A stretch of 64,000 nt of DNA from Pseudomonas marginalis (GCF_008692035.1 NZ_VTFG01000001.1:248001-312000), one strand, 5' to 3'; counted from the first letter of the stretch, positions 53,140 to 62,863 are shown. The notes: a model not told the origin generated them from the sequence alone. A program made the numbers and translations.

Positions 53140-54597
53140 TCATCGGCTCGTCAGTCGGCTATCCGAGGGCTGCCAGCCGCCACCCAGCGCCTTGAACGCG
53201 GCGACTGCCGCGCGTGCCGATTCGGTTTGTGCCTGCGCCCGAGCGTCGGAAGCCTGAAGCAGGGTCTCGTCAGCGTGCAGGACGTCAATCAAGCTGGCCG
53301 TGCCTTTCTCATAAGCAGTGAACGACGATTGGCGCGCTTGCGTCAAAGACGTCTCGCCTCCAATGAGGGTGGTTGCTTGGGCGTCCCGATTCACCAGTGA
53401 GGAGAGCGCGTTCTCGACATCCTCGGTGGCGCGCAGCACAGACTGACGGTACGCGGCCAGGGATTCGGCTTCCTGTCCCTTGGCTTGGTCGATTTGGGCG
53501 TTGATGCGCCCGAAGTCGAAGAGTCTCCAGCGCAGTCCCAGTACGCCCGACGATTGACTGGCGCCGCCGGAAAAAAGATTGCCTGCCGATACAGCCGTTG
53601 CACTCCCCAGTAAGGCGCTCAGAGAGAACTTAGGGTAGTACTCGGCAATCGCCTCCCCGATGCGTGCGTTTGAGGCGGCAAGGCGGCGCTCGGCCACAAT
53701 GAGGTCAGGCCTGCGGCGCAGTAAGTCGGCTGGCGTTCCCATGGTCTTTAACTGCGGCGCTGCCGGAATGCTTGCGACCATGGCAAGTTGCGTGCGATGA
53801 GTACCGGGTGGCGTGCCGAGCATGACATCGAGTGAATTCATGGCCGCATCCAGACCGGTCTGCAGCACCGGTACGGTGGCTTGGACCTGTGCTAAAGCCC
53901 CCTCGGTCTGACGAACCTCATAGCTGGCGGCAAGCCCCTTGCTGTAGAGCAATTGGACTTTCTCCAGCAGCCCCTGCTGGGTTTTGACTTGTCGATTCGC
54001 GATGTCCAGCCGAGCCTGCAATCCGCGGACAGTGATGTAGATATCCGCAGTCTGTGCGGCGATGGCCAATCGCGTGGCCGCGGCGCCAGCCTCGGACGCT
54101 TGGTACTCGGCCAGTGCCGCCTCGCGTCCGCGTCGCAGGCCGCCAAAGACATCCACTTCCCAGCTGGCATTGAGGTCGGCTTCGTAGGAACTGCCATAGC
54201 GATCATAGCCAGGGGTTGAGTTCAGCACCTGGCCGAGTGGCGTCTCGACTGATTGGTAGGCGCGGGCGGCCTGGCCGCTGATATTTCCCGAGGGCAATAA
54301 AGCGGCATTGGCGGCGCCTAGTCCTGCCCGCGCCTGCGCGACTCGTGCCTGGGCCTGCGCCAGATCGAGGTTCTGTTCAAGCGCCTTGGCGACGAAGTCG
54401 GCGAGCAGTGGATCACCGAAGCCCTCCCACCAGATGACGAGGCTGGCAGGCGTCGCCCCTGGTCTCTGCTCGACAGAAGACTGGCCCAGGTAACGGTCCG
54501 GGAGCGGGGCGTCCGGACGGCGATAGTCCGGACCGACCGCACAACCTGTCATCAAGCTGGCGCTGATCAAAAAAGCAGCGGGGCGGAGGGAGTGCAT
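53140..54597 (-). CDS. Outer-membrane efflux lipoprotein, NodT/OprM family
   Basis: A 485-residue outer-membrane channel of tripartite pumps. The signal peptide ends at a lipobox (SLMTGC), so Cys becomes the lipidated N-terminus. AVGPDYRRPDAP and the two repeated OEP domains (for example LAQAQARVAQARAGLGAANAALLP) are typical. The ATG giving MHSLRPAAF was chosen over one 51 bases upstream that would lie in operator B. It is divergent from the pump genes, and with them forms the complete export path. Confidence 0.93.
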   Translation of the reverse strand: MHSLRPAAFLISASLMTGCAVGPDYRRPDAPLPDRYLGQSSVEQRPGATPASLVIWWEGFGDPLLADFVAKALEQNLDLAQAQARVAQARAGLGAANAALLPSGNISGQAARAYQSVETPLGQVLNSTPGYDRYGSSYEADLNASWEVDVFGGLRRGREAALAEYQASEAGAAATRLAIAAQTADIYITVRGLQARLDIANRQVKTQQGLLEKVQLLYSKGLAASYEVRQTEGALAQVQATVPVLQTGLDAAMNSLDVMLGTPPGTHRTQLAMVASIPAAPQLKTMGTPADLLRRRPDLIVAERRLAASNARIGEAIAEYYPKFSLSALLGSATAVSAGNLFSGGASQSSGVLGLRWRLFDFGRINAQIDQAKGQEAESLAAYRQSVLRATEDVENALSSLVNRDAQATTLIGGETSLTQARQSSFTAYEKGTASLIDVLHADETLLQASDARAQAQTESARAAVAAFKALGGGWQPSDSRLTSR

Positions 54598-54624
54598 TGG
54601 GATTCCTTGAATCGAATATTGTTG

Positions 54625-54648
54625 GTGACCATAGTACTGTATGGTCAC
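54625..54648. promoter_or_regulatory. 24-bp operator, copy B, upstream of the outer-membrane factor
   Basis: The most symmetric copy: nine-base arms GTGACCATA and TATGGTCAC around six bases. It lies 28-51 bp upstream of the outer-membrane factor start. On the minus strand a TTGACA hexamer precedes it by five bases. Confidence 0.8.
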
Positions 54649-54827
54649 TCTCTGTCAATTGAGGCCCCTGGGCTAAATTCAGGTATGACTGAAAAATATC
54701 GTTCATCCCCGTCATGTGCTGCTTTGGAATATGCAGTCCTGCATCAACCTAGCCTTGTTGTAACGGGGTCATGAGCGATCGCGTAGTGGGGTGGTGCATC
54801 CTTCTGCGCCATTGGAGAGTTCGAATG

Positions 54828-54851
54828 TGACCGTTGACAATAATAGTCACT
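54828..54851. promoter_or_regulatory. 24-bp operator, copy C, upstream of the pump operon
   Basis: GTGAC-N14-GTCAC with TTGACA inside the spacer at 54835-54840 and GAATAT 17 bp after that as a weak -10. It lies 47-70 bp before the membrane-fusion gene. The 300-bp divergent gap thus has separate sites for each direction. Confidence 0.78.
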
Positions 54852-54897
54852 AGTCTGAATATGTGATCCCTGTTCTTTCTATTCAATAAGGGAACCT

Positions 54898-56007
54898 ATG
54901 CTCCGGCTCCGACCCATCCCCATTGCAGCCTGCTTGTTGCCTCTCGTCCTGACGGCGTGTGGTGACTCATCCAACATTGACGATCCGCGCACGCAGGCTC
55001 CTCTGGTAAGGCCCGGAACGGTTGAGGGTTCCTCGGAGACATCACGTTCATTCACGGGAGTGGTGGCGGCCCGCGTGCAGGGCGATCTCGGCTTTCGGGT
55101 CTCCGGCAAGATCCTCGAGCGGCTGGTCGATACCGGCCAGAGCGTTAAACGCGGTCAGCCGCTTATGCGCCTTGACCCTATCGACCTGGGGTTGCAGGCG
55201 CGAGCACAGCAAGAGTCGGTCACCGCCGCCAGGGCCCGCGCCAGGCAGACAGCCGATGACGAGGCGCGATATCGCGACCTCGTCGCCGCAGGGGCTGTTT
55301 CTGCATCGGCCTACGACCAGGTCAAGGCCGCAGCGGATAGCGCAAAGGCGCAGCTCAGCGCCGCACAAGCCCAGGCCGATGTCGCCCGCAATGCTTCCGG
55401 CTACGCGGTGTTATTTGCGGATTCCGACGGGGTCGTGGTGGAGACACTCGCAGAGCCCGGGCAAGTCGTCAGCCCGGGGCAGCCCGTGGTTCGACTGGCC
55501 CGCGCAGGCCAGCGCGAAGCCATCGTGCATCTGCCCGAGACGTTGCGTCCTGCAGCCGGATCCAGCGCGCAAGCGACGCTTTACGGCAGTACCGCAGGGG
55601 CTGTTACAGCGAAGCTCAGGCTGCTTTCTGACTCTGCCGACCCAGTGACGCGCACGTTTGAGGCGCGGTATGTGCTTGAGGGCGCGCTGGCCAATGCCCC
55701 GATAGGTTCGACGGTCACGTTGCGGATCGCAGAAGGCGCCGCGCACGGGCAGGCGCTGCAAGTCCCCATCGCGGCCCTTTATGACCCAGGCAATGGCACC
55801 GGTGTGTGGGTGATCGCAGGCTCGCCGGCAAAGGTGAGCTGGCGTCCTGTTCAGGTGCTGGGATTGAGCGACGATGCCGCACGCGTGGCAGGCGATCTCA
55901 AGGTCGGTGAGCAGATCGTCGCGTTAGGCGCCCATCTGCTGCGCGATGGAGAAGACGTGAGAGTGCCCCAGCAGGATGACGCCCATGTTGCCGGGAGTCA
56001 TCCATGA
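54898..56007 (+). CDS. RND membrane-fusion (adaptor) lipoprotein
   Basis: A 369-residue periplasmic adaptor. The signal peptide ends at the lipobox VLTAC. The biotinyl-lipoyl halves (VSGKILERLVDTGQSVKRGQ, and DGVVVETLAEPGQVVSPGQP) flank a coiled coil of Ala/Gln-rich helices (about 100-150). AAGGGAA precedes the ATG. Its stop overlaps the start of the RND gene. It connects the inner-membrane pump to the outer-membrane channel encoded divergently. Confidence 0.94.
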   Translation: MLRLRPIPIAACLLPLVLTACGDSSNIDDPRTQAPLVRPGTVEGSSETSRSFTGVVAARVQGDLGFRVSGKILERLVDTGQSVKRGQPLMRLDPIDLGLQARAQQESVTAARARARQTADDEARYRDLVAAGAVSASAYDQVKAAADSAKAQLSAAQAQADVARNASGYAVLFADSDGVVVETLAEPGQVVSPGQPVVRLARAGQREAIVHLPETLRPAAGSSAQATLYGSTAGAVTAKLRLLSDSADPVTRTFEARYVLEGALANAPIGSTVTLRIAEGAAHGQALQVPIAALYDPGNGTGVWVIAGSPAKVSWRPVQVLGLSDDAARVAGDLKVGEQIVALGAHLLRDGEDVRVPQQDDAHVAGSHP

Positions 56008-59000
56008 GCGAAGGCCGCTTTAATATTTCTGCGATCGCCGTTCGTGAGCGATCCATTACGGTATTCCTGATCTTTCTGATCGCGGTTGCGGGCACCCTGG
56101 CGTTCTTCCAGCTGGGGCGTGCGGAGGATCCACCGTTTACGGTCAAGCAGTTGACGGTCATTACTGCCTGGCCGGGGGCTACTGCGCAGGAAATGCAGGA
56201 CCAGGTCGCAGAGCCACTTGAAAAACGCCTGCAGGAATTGAAATGGTACGACCGCTCGGAAACCTATACGCGGCCCGGTCTTGCTTTCACCATGGTGTCG
56301 TTGTTGGACCGCACGCCCCCCTCACAGGTGCAGGAAGAGTTTTATCAGGCACGCAAAAAGCTCGACGACGAAGCCACCAAGCTACCGGCGGGTGTAATCG
56401 GGCCCTTGGTCAACGACGAGTATTCGGACGTGACGTTTGCGCTGTTCGCCCTCAAAGCCAAAGGCGAGCCGCAGCGGCTGCTGGTGCGTGATGCTGAGTC
56501 GTTGCGCCAGCAACTGCTGCATGTGCCGGGCGTGAAGAAGGTCAACATCATCGGTGAGCAGGCCGAGCGGATATTTGTTTCGTTCTCCCATGATCGGTTG
56601 GCCACCCTGGGCATTGCGCCTCAGGACATCTTTGCCGCGCTGAATAACCAGAACGTGCTCACGCCCGCCGGTTCGATTGAAACAAATGGGCCGCAGGTCT
56701 TCCTCCGCCTGGACGGCGCCTTCGATAAGCTGGAGAAGATTCGTGACACGCCGATTGTGGTTCAGGGGCGCACGCTCAAGCTCTCCGACGTGGCCACTGT
56801 CGAACGTGGCTATGAAGACCCGGCAACCTTTCTGGTGCGCAGTAACGGAGAAGAGGCCCTGCTGCTGGGGGTCATCATGCGCGAAGGCTGGAACGGCCTG
56901 GACCTGGGCAAGGCGCTGGACGCCGAGACGACCAAGATCAATGAAGGCATGCCACTGGGCATGACGCTGACCAAGGTGACCGATCAAGCCGTCAACATCG
57001 ACTCGGCCGTTGGCGAGTTCATGGTCAAGTTTTTTGTCGCGCTGCTCGTGGTGATGCTTGTTTGCTTCCTCAGCATGGGCTGGCGTGTGGGCGTCGTGGT
57101 CGCAGCTGCCGTGCCATTGACACTGGCGATCGTGTTTGTGGTGATGGCGGCCACCGGAAAGAACTTTGACCGTATTACCCTCGGTTCATTGATCCTGGCG
57201 CTCGGGTTGCTGGTAGATGACGCCATCATCGCGATCGAAATGATGGTCGTGAAAATGGAGGAGGGCTACGACCGCATCAAAGCCTCCGCGTATGCCTGGA
57301 GTCATACGGCCGCGCCGATGCTCTCTGGCACACTGGTAACGGCGGTTGGCTTCATGCCCAACGGTTTCGCCCAGTCCACTGCCGGCGAGTACACCAGCAA
57401 CATGTTCTGGATCGTGGGTATTGCTCTGATCGCTTCCTGGGTTGTCGCAGTGGCTTTCACCCCTTACCTGGGCGTGAAGTTGCTGCCAGACATCAAGCAG
57501 GTAGAGGGTGGGCATGCGGCTATCTACAATACCCCGCGCTACAACCGCTTCCGCCGGGTCCTGACCCGGGTCATCGAACTCAAGTGGCTGGTGGCTGGCA
57601 CGGTTATCACGCTGTTTGTCGTGGCCGTCCTGGGCATGGGCCTGGTGAAGAAGCAGTTCTTCCCGACGTCAGACCGTCCCGAGGTGATGGTCGAGGTGCA
57701 GATGCCCTACGGAACCTCCATCGAGCAGACCAGTGCCACTGCGAAAAAGGTCGAGGCCTGGCTGCAAAAGCAGGAAGAGGCAAAAATCGTCACGGCCTAT
57801 ATCGGGCAGGGCGCGCCGCGTTTCTTCCTGGCGATGGCGCCAGAACTGCCGGATCCCTCGTTCGCCAAGATCGTGGTGCTGACGTCCAGCCAGGAGGCAC
57901 GTGAAACCCTCAAGCTGCGTTTTCGCGAGGCGGTCGCTGCCGGGCTCGCCCCCGAGGCCCGTGTCAGGGCGACTCAAATTGTGTTTGGTCCGTATTCACC
58001 CTATCCCGTCGCCTACAGGGTAATGGGGCCTGACCCGACGAAGCTGCGCGAGATTGCGGGCCGTGTACAAGCGGTCATGCACGCGAGTCCGTTGATGAGG
58101 ACGGTCAACAGCGACTGGGGCCCTCTGGCGCCGACCCTGCATTTCAGCCTGGATCAGGATCGCTTGCAGGCGGTTGGACTGACCTCCAGCGCCGTCGCCC
58201 AGCAGTTGCAATTCCTGCTGACGGGCGTGCCGATCACGTCGGTTCGTGAAGACATTCGTTCAGTGCAGGTGGTTGGCCGCGCCGCAGGCGATATACGTCT
58301 GGACCCTGCGCGGATTGAAGGGTTTACATTGGTAGGCGCCGCGGGCCAGCGGATCCCGCTATCCCAGGTCGGAGAGGTGGATGTGCGCATGGAGGATCCG
58401 ATCCTCAGGCGCCGTGACCGTACACCGACGATCACCGTGCGTGGCGATATTGACGAAGGCCTTCAACCACCGGACGTATCGGGTGTGATCATCAAGCAAC
58501 TGCAGCCGATTATCGACACGCTCCCCGCCGGCTATCGGATCGAGCAAGCGGGTGCAATCGAGGAGTCGGGCAAGGCAGGCCAGGCGATAGTGCCGCTGGT
58601 TCCGATCATGATTGCGCTGACGCTGCTGATCATCATCGTCCAGGTGCGTTCGATCTCGGCAATGATCATGGTGTTTTTCACCGCACCGCTGGGACTTATT
58701 GGCGTGGTGCCGACGCTGCTGATATTTCATCAACCGTTTGGTATCAACGCCCTGGTTGGGCTGATCGCGCTGTCGGGCATCCTGATGCGCAACACGCTGA
58801 TTCTGATCGGGCAGATCCATCACAACGCCCAGGAAGGCCTGGATCCCTTTCACGCCGTCATCGAAGCCACGGTACAGAGGGCTCGCCCGGTACTGCTGAC
58901 GGCGATGGCGGCCATCCTGGCATTCATCCCGCTGACCCATTCTGTTTTTTGGGGCACGCTGGCCTACACACTGATCGGCGGTACTTTGGTCGGCACCATC

Positions 59001-59093
59001 ATGACGTTGGTGTTCCTGCCGGCGATGTACGCCATCTGGTTCAAAATCCGCCCAGGCAACGCGAGCAAGGCTCAAGCGGCGCAACCTACCTGA
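56004..59093 (+). CDS. RND efflux transporter, AcrB/HAE-1 superfamily
   Basis: A 1029-residue inner-membrane proton antiporter with about twelve helices. The N-terminus, SITVFLIFLIAVAGTLAFFQL, and GRAEDPPFTVKQL are typical. The helix-4 sequence LGLLVDDAIIAIE carries the paired aspartates of the proton path. Two large periplasmic loops with porter subdomains are present. It is longer and closer to the AcrB/CzcA core length than to any truncated homologue. Exported compounds are unknown; solvents, aromatics or fatty acids are plausible given the FadL partner. Confidence 0.95.
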   Translation: MSEGRFNISAIAVRERSITVFLIFLIAVAGTLAFFQLGRAEDPPFTVKQLTVITAWPGATAQEMQDQVAEPLEKRLQELKWYDRSETYTRPGLAFTMVSLLDRTPPSQVQEEFYQARKKLDDEATKLPAGVIGPLVNDEYSDVTFALFALKAKGEPQRLLVRDAESLRQQLLHVPGVKKVNIIGEQAERIFVSFSHDRLATLGIAPQDIFAALNNQNVLTPAGSIETNGPQVFLRLDGAFDKLEKIRDTPIVVQGRTLKLSDVATVERGYEDPATFLVRSNGEEALLLGVIMREGWNGLDLGKALDAETTKINEGMPLGMTLTKVTDQAVNIDSAVGEFMVKFFVALLVVMLVCFLSMGWRVGVVVAAAVPLTLAIVFVVMAATGKNFDRITLGSLILALGLLVDDAIIAIEMMVVKMEEGYDRIKASAYAWSHTAAPMLSGTLVTAVGFMPNGFAQSTAGEYTSNMFWIVGIALIASWVVAVAFTPYLGVKLLPDIKQVEGGHAAIYNTPRYNRFRRVLTRVIELKWLVAGTVITLFVVAVLGMGLVKKQFFPTSDRPEVMVEVQMPYGTSIEQTSATAKKVEAWLQKQEEAKIVTAYIGQGAPRFFLAMAPELPDPSFAKIVVLTSSQEARETLKLRFREAVAAGLAPEARVRATQIVFGPYSPYPVAYRVMGPDPTKLREIAGRVQAVMHASPLMRTVNSDWGPLAPTLHFSLDQDRLQAVGLTSSAVAQQLQFLLTGVPITSVREDIRSVQVVGRAAGDIRLDPARIEGFTLVGAAGQRIPLSQVGEVDVRMEDPILRRRDRTPTITVRGDIDEGLQPPDVSGVIIKQLQPIIDTLPAGYRIEQAGAIEESGKAGQAIVPLVPIMIALTLLIIIVQVRSISAMIMVFFTAPLGLIGVVPTLLIFHQPFGINALVGLIALSGILMRNTLILIGQIHHNAQEGLDPFHAVIEATVQRARPVLLTAMAAILAFIPLTHSVFWGTLAYTLIGGTLVGTIMTLVFLPAMYAIWFKIRPGNASKAQAAQPT

Positions 59094-59219
59094 GCAAGGG
59101 GTGTTCGAGGGGAGGGCGCCGGCGTCCTCTCGTCGGTCAACTCGCCAAAGCGGCTGCTTCTGTAGGCGCGGATTGAACAAGGACGAGGATTCAAATGGGT
59201 ACAGTGAGGTAATCTGCTG

Positions 59220-59237
59220 CATGAGCTAACGTTCATG
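59220..59237. promoter_or_regulatory. LysR-type palindrome before the LysR gene
   Basis: CATGAG-N6-TTCATG, an 18-bp near-perfect palindrome (one mismatch). A second copy lies before the EamA gene at 60183. It is placed 38 bp before the chosen LysR start and suggests autoregulation. Confidence 0.6.
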
Positions 59238-59274
59238 CATGCGCTTTTCCCATAACTCGCTGGATCCTGCCCCG

Positions 59275-60180
59275 ATGAGAGACCTGCCGCCTACCGCGAC
59301 CTTGCGCGCCTTTGAAGTTGCCACCCGCCACCCGACGTTTACTGCAGCCGCACAGGAACTGCATGTGACTCAAAGCGCGGTCAGCCACCAGCTCAAGCAC
59401 CTTGAGGCGCTTTGGGGGCTGCCGTTGTTTGAACGTGGCAAGGCGTTACGCCTCACGGCGGCGGGGGCTGCGCTGGCGCCCATCGTGCGGGAGTTTTTCA
59501 TCAGCCTGGAGGCGACTTTGGGTGACCTGCGCGAGCAAAAGGGCCGGGTTCGGCTCAGCGTCAGCACCACCTATTCCTTTGCGCTCAAATGGCTGCTGCC
59601 ACGCTTGCCGCGTCTGTCTCGCCAGCACCCCGAGCTGCTGGTCTCGCTGGACACCACGGATAAAATCATCCACTTCTCTCACGGCCAGCCAGATGTTGCG
59701 ATCAGGCTCGGCAAGGGCAATTACCCAGGCCTGTATTCGGAGTTCCTGTTTGGGGAGCAGGTATTTCCCGTGGCCAGTCCCGAACTGCTGCGGCGCGTTG
59801 GCACACCGCAACGCCCGGCAGACTTGTTGCATTTCCCGCTCCTGACTCGGGATGGCGCCGAGTTGGTGCCAAAGTGGGAGGTGTGGTTTCAAGCCGTCGG
59901 GTTGGCCTATTTGCCGCTCCAGGAAAGCGTCAGGTTTGGCGATACCAACATGACGGTCGAGGCGGCTTTGCTCGGCCAGGGCGTTGCATTGGTGCGCAGC
60001 GGGCATGTCGAGAACGAAATCAGCGATGGCCGTTTGGTGCGGCTGTTCGACGTACCGCTTCCGTCGCCGCTTGCTTACTACTTCGTCTGCCCCAAGGGCA
60101 TCGAATCCCAGCCGCACATCGCCAGCTTTCGCCAATGGCTGGTCAGCGAGGCACTGAAGGTCCAACGACCGGATGAGTGA
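59275..60180 (+). CDS. LysR-family regulator, GcvA-like
   Basis: A 301-residue regulator, starting MRDLPPTATLRAFEVATRHP with helix-turn-helix FTAAAQELHVTQSAVSHQLKHLE and a two-lobe effector domain. An in-frame ATG at 59239 would add 12 residues but abuts the palindromic operator, so the later ATG is preferred. It is followed by an EamA exporter and an SDR on the same strand, its likely targets. Confidence 0.9.
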   Translation: MRDLPPTATLRAFEVATRHPTFTAAAQELHVTQSAVSHQLKHLEALWGLPLFERGKALRLTAAGAALAPIVREFFISLEATLGDLREQKGRVRLSVSTTYSFALKWLLPRLPRLSRQHPELLVSLDTTDKIIHFSHGQPDVAIRLGKGNYPGLYSEFLFGEQVFPVASPELLRRVGTPQRPADLLHFPLLTRDGAELVPKWEVWFQAVGLAYLPLQESVRFGDTNMTVEAALLGQGVALVRSGHVENEISDGRLVRLFDVPLPSPLAYYFVCPKGIESQPHIASFRQWLVSEALKVQRPDE

Positions 60181-60182
60181 GT

Positions 60183-60200
60183 CATGAGTTTCCGCTCATG
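60183..60200. promoter_or_regulatory. LysR-type palindrome before the EamA gene
   Basis: CATGAG-TTTCCG-CTCATG is a perfect 18-bp palindrome with six-base arms, three bases after the LysR stop and 54 bp before the EamA start. It matches the copy at 59220. Confidence 0.65.
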
Positions 60201-60254
60201 CTGTGCTGAGGAGACTTCGCTTTAGCCCCGGCGCCGGATTGCCTACAGTGGAGC

Positions 60255-61082
60255 ATGCCTACTCATCTCATCCTCCTCGTGCTTTTCGCCGCGCTCCTGC
60301 ATGCCGGCTGGAATGCGCTGCTGCGTAGCGGCGCCGACCGGCTGTGGTCCATGACGGTGATGTGCATTGCCATCGCCATCGCCAGTGTCGTCGCCGCAGC
60401 GTTCATGGTGCTCCCCGCGATTGAAAGCTGGGGCTACGCGGTGCTGTCGGGGTTGCTGCATGTGGGCTACAACCTGTTTCTGGTGCGCAGTTACCGCGTC
60501 GGCGACCTGGGGCAGATCTATCCGATTTCACGGGGATCGTCGCCGGTGCTGATCACCTTGGGGGCCGCCGTGTTTGCCGGGGAAAGCATCACGCCTGGCG
60601 AGTTGCTCGGTATTGCGTTGGTGTCCGGCGGGATTATTTCGCTGGCCTTCAGAGGGCGCAGTCTGTCGGTTCCCAGCCTGCCCTATGCGCTGGGAACGGG
60701 CGGCTTTATTGCGGCCTACAGCGTGGTCGACGGCATCGGCGCCAGGCTCTCCGGTGCGCCGCTTGCCTACACGGTGTGGATGTGCGCGCTGTGGGGCGTG
60801 CTGATGCCGGTGGTCTACATCGGCCTGCGCGACACCCGCAGCTTGTTCCGCGTCCGGCCTGGAACAGTGACCGCGTTGGTCGGCGGGCTGGTCTCTTTGC
60901 TCGCCTATGGAATGATCATTTACGCCATGAACGAAGCGCCACTGGGCGCGGTATCCGCATTGCGCGAAACCAGCGTGCTGTTTGCGGCGTTGATCGGCTA
61001 TGTGTTTCTCGGCGAAACGCTCACCCCCCGCCGGATACTGGCATGCGTAGTGATCGCCAGCGGCACCCTCATCATCGGCTGA
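60255..61082 (+). CDS. EamA-family transporter
   Basis: A 275-residue inner-membrane protein with about ten helices. The first repeat begins MPTHLILLVLFAALLHAGWNAL and the second has ALRETSVLFAALIGYVFLGE. It probably exports a small metabolite. The SDR gene follows 29 bp later, giving a two-gene unit downstream of the LysR gene and its palindrome. Confidence 0.9.
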   Translation: MPTHLILLVLFAALLHAGWNALLRSGADRLWSMTVMCIAIAIASVVAAAFMVLPAIESWGYAVLSGLLHVGYNLFLVRSYRVGDLGQIYPISRGSSPVLITLGAAVFAGESITPGELLGIALVSGGIISLAFRGRSLSVPSLPYALGTGGFIAAYSVVDGIGARLSGAPLAYTVWMCALWGVLMPVVYIGLRDTRSLFRVRPGTVTALVGGLVSLLAYGMIIYAMNEAPLGAVSALRETSVLFAALIGYVFLGETLTPRRILACVVIASGTLIIG

Positions 61083-61111
61083 TACAGCCAACGGCTCAGG
61101 AGCAATGTCTA

Positions 61112-61873
61112 ATGGTCAACGTCTCGCAGGCACCGCTGATTCTAATCACAGGTGGAAGTCGTGGAGTGGGGGCGGCAACCGCCCGGCTGGCCGCCGAAAG
61201 AGGTTATGACGTCGCGATCAGCTACGTTGCCAACCAGTCCGCAGCGCTGGCGGTGGTGGCGGATGTAGAAGCATTGGGGCGCCGGGCGTTGGCGATGCGA
61301 GCCGACAGTGCGGACCCGCAACAGGTGGCCGATATGTTCGCGGCCATCGACCGCACCTTCGGTCGTATCGACGTACTGGTCAATAACGCCGGGATGCTCG
61401 CACCTCAGTCACGCCTGGAGGCCCTCGGCTTCGAGCGGATGCAGCGCATCTTTGCGGTCAATGCCATCGGGCCAATACTCTGTGCCCAGCAGGCGGTGAA
61501 GCGCATGTCTTACCGCTACAACGGCCCGGGCGGGGTGGTGATCAATGTCTCTTCGGCGTCGGCACGCCTTGGCAGCCCCAATGAGTACGTCGACTATGCG
61601 GCGTCAAAGGGCGCGCTGGAGACGTTCACCATCGGGTTTGCCAAGGAGGTGGCCCGGGAAGGCATACGGGTCAACTGTATTCGCCCCGGACATATCTATA
61701 CCGACATGCATGCCAGTGGCGGTGAGCCGGGGCGGGTGGATCGTGTCAAGGATTCGATCCCCATGGGGCGGGGTGGTCAGCCGGAGGAAGTGGCGCACGC
61801 GATTCTATGGCTGGCGAGCGCGGAGGCATCCTTCGTTACCGGTACATTCCTCGACGTAACGGGGGGTAAATGA
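61112..61873 (+). CDS. Short-chain dehydrogenase/reductase
   Basis: A 253-residue SDR of the FabG/YgfF type. TGGSRGVGAATA binds the cofactor, NNAGMLAP follows, then the serine in NVSSASA and Tyr-x-x-x-Lys (DYAASKGA). AGGAG lies nine bases upstream of the ATG. Frames starting earlier overlap the EamA gene and were rejected. It ends 18 bp from the convergent AraC gene. Confidence 0.92.
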   Translation: MVNVSQAPLILITGGSRGVGAATARLAAERGYDVAISYVANQSAALAVVADVEALGRRALAMRADSADPQQVADMFAAIDRTFGRIDVLVNNAGMLAPQSRLEALGFERMQRIFAVNAIGPILCAQQAVKRMSYRYNGPGGVVINVSSASARLGSPNEYVDYAASKGALETFTIGFAKEVAREGIRVNCIRPGHIYTDMHASGGEPGRVDRVKDSIPMGRGGQPEEVAHAILWLASAEASFVTGTFLDVTGGK

Positions 61874-61891
61874 GTCAAAGGCTCATCGGCT

Positions 61892-62863
61892 TCAAGTAAC
61901 AGCGTGCGGCCTCACCTTGCGACTCAAACCCGGTGTCTTGCCCGTAATGCGCTTGAATGCGCGGCTGAAAGCGGCCTGGGAGGTATAGCCCAAGCGCTGC
62001 GCCACCTCTTCAATCGGCAGCCTCTCCAGCGTCAGCCACTGGCTTGCCAGCCGCATTCGCAGTTCGGTGACGTAGCGCAGCGGGGTCATGCCAATCGTCA
62101 CCTGAAAGCGGTCCGCGAAGACCGAGCGCGAGGTATTGCAGTGCTCGGCCAGCTGCGCAACGGTCCAGTCGCGGCCCGGTTGTTGATGGAGCGCCAGCAG
62201 TGCACCGGCCAAGCGTGGATCGCGCAAGGCGGCGACCAGGCCAGAGGCATTCCCGCAGGCGCACTCCACCCACCCGCGAACGACCATGGCGGCCACCACG
62301 TCAGCCAACCGCGCGAGGATACCGGCGAAGCCGATACGCGCGGCGCCGACCTCGCGCTCCATGGTGGTCAGGATCGGCACCAGTCCGGGGTAACGCTGGC
62401 CGCCGGCATCAATCAGCATCAGTCCCGGCATCAGCCGGCCAAGGCCATGGATGCTGCCCAGTTCGAACTCCATGCAACCACTGAACAAAATAGTGCTCGG
62501 CGTGGGGCTGGCATCGGTTCCGGTATTAACCGCGCTGACGGTGTCACCTAAGGGCGCGCCGTCCAGGCGGTCGATGTCTTGAACGGGCGCGTCCGGATCG
62601 GAAAACAGTTGGTGGGCCGCGCCGTGGGAAATGAACACGGCGTTGCCGGCAGACAGCGCGTAGGTGCTGCCGTCCTCCATTCGCAGCACAGCATTGCCGA
62701 CGGCCATGAAGTGGAACCAGGCGTGCCCAGTTTTTTCCGCGAAGCCCAAACCAAAGGTTGGACCCGCCTGGATACGCCGGTATTCGACGCCACGCAGGCG
62801 CATGCCGCGCAACAGCTCGTTGATGAGGTCCGAGGAAAGAGCAAACTGATCTGCTGGCATCAT
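61892..62863 (-). CDS. AraC-family regulator with cupin domain
   Basis: A 323-residue regulator: an N-terminal Cupin_6 domain (about 10-200, with FHFMAVGNAVLRMEDGS and FISHGAAHQLF) and a C-terminal double helix-turn-helix (LAEHCNTSRSVFADRFQVTIG and AQRLGYTSQAAFSRAFKRITG). This type commonly sits divergent from an MFS exporter or oxidoreductase and controls it, as here with the NepI-like gene. Confidence 0.92.
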   Translation of the reverse strand: MMPADQFALSSDLINELLRGMRLRGVEYRRIQAGPTFGLGFAEKTGHAWFHFMAVGNAVLRMEDGSTYALSAGNAVFISHGAAHQLFSDPDAPVQDIDRLDGAPLGDTVSAVNTGTDASPTPSTILFSGCMEFELGSIHGLGRLMPGLMLIDAGGQRYPGLVPILTTMEREVGAARIGFAGILARLADVVAAMVVRGWVECACGNASGLVAALRDPRLAGALLALHQQPGRDWTVAQLAEHCNTSRSVFADRFQVTIGMTPLRYVTELRMRLASQWLTLERLPIEEVAQRLGYTSQAAFSRAFKRITGKTPGLSRKVRPHAVT

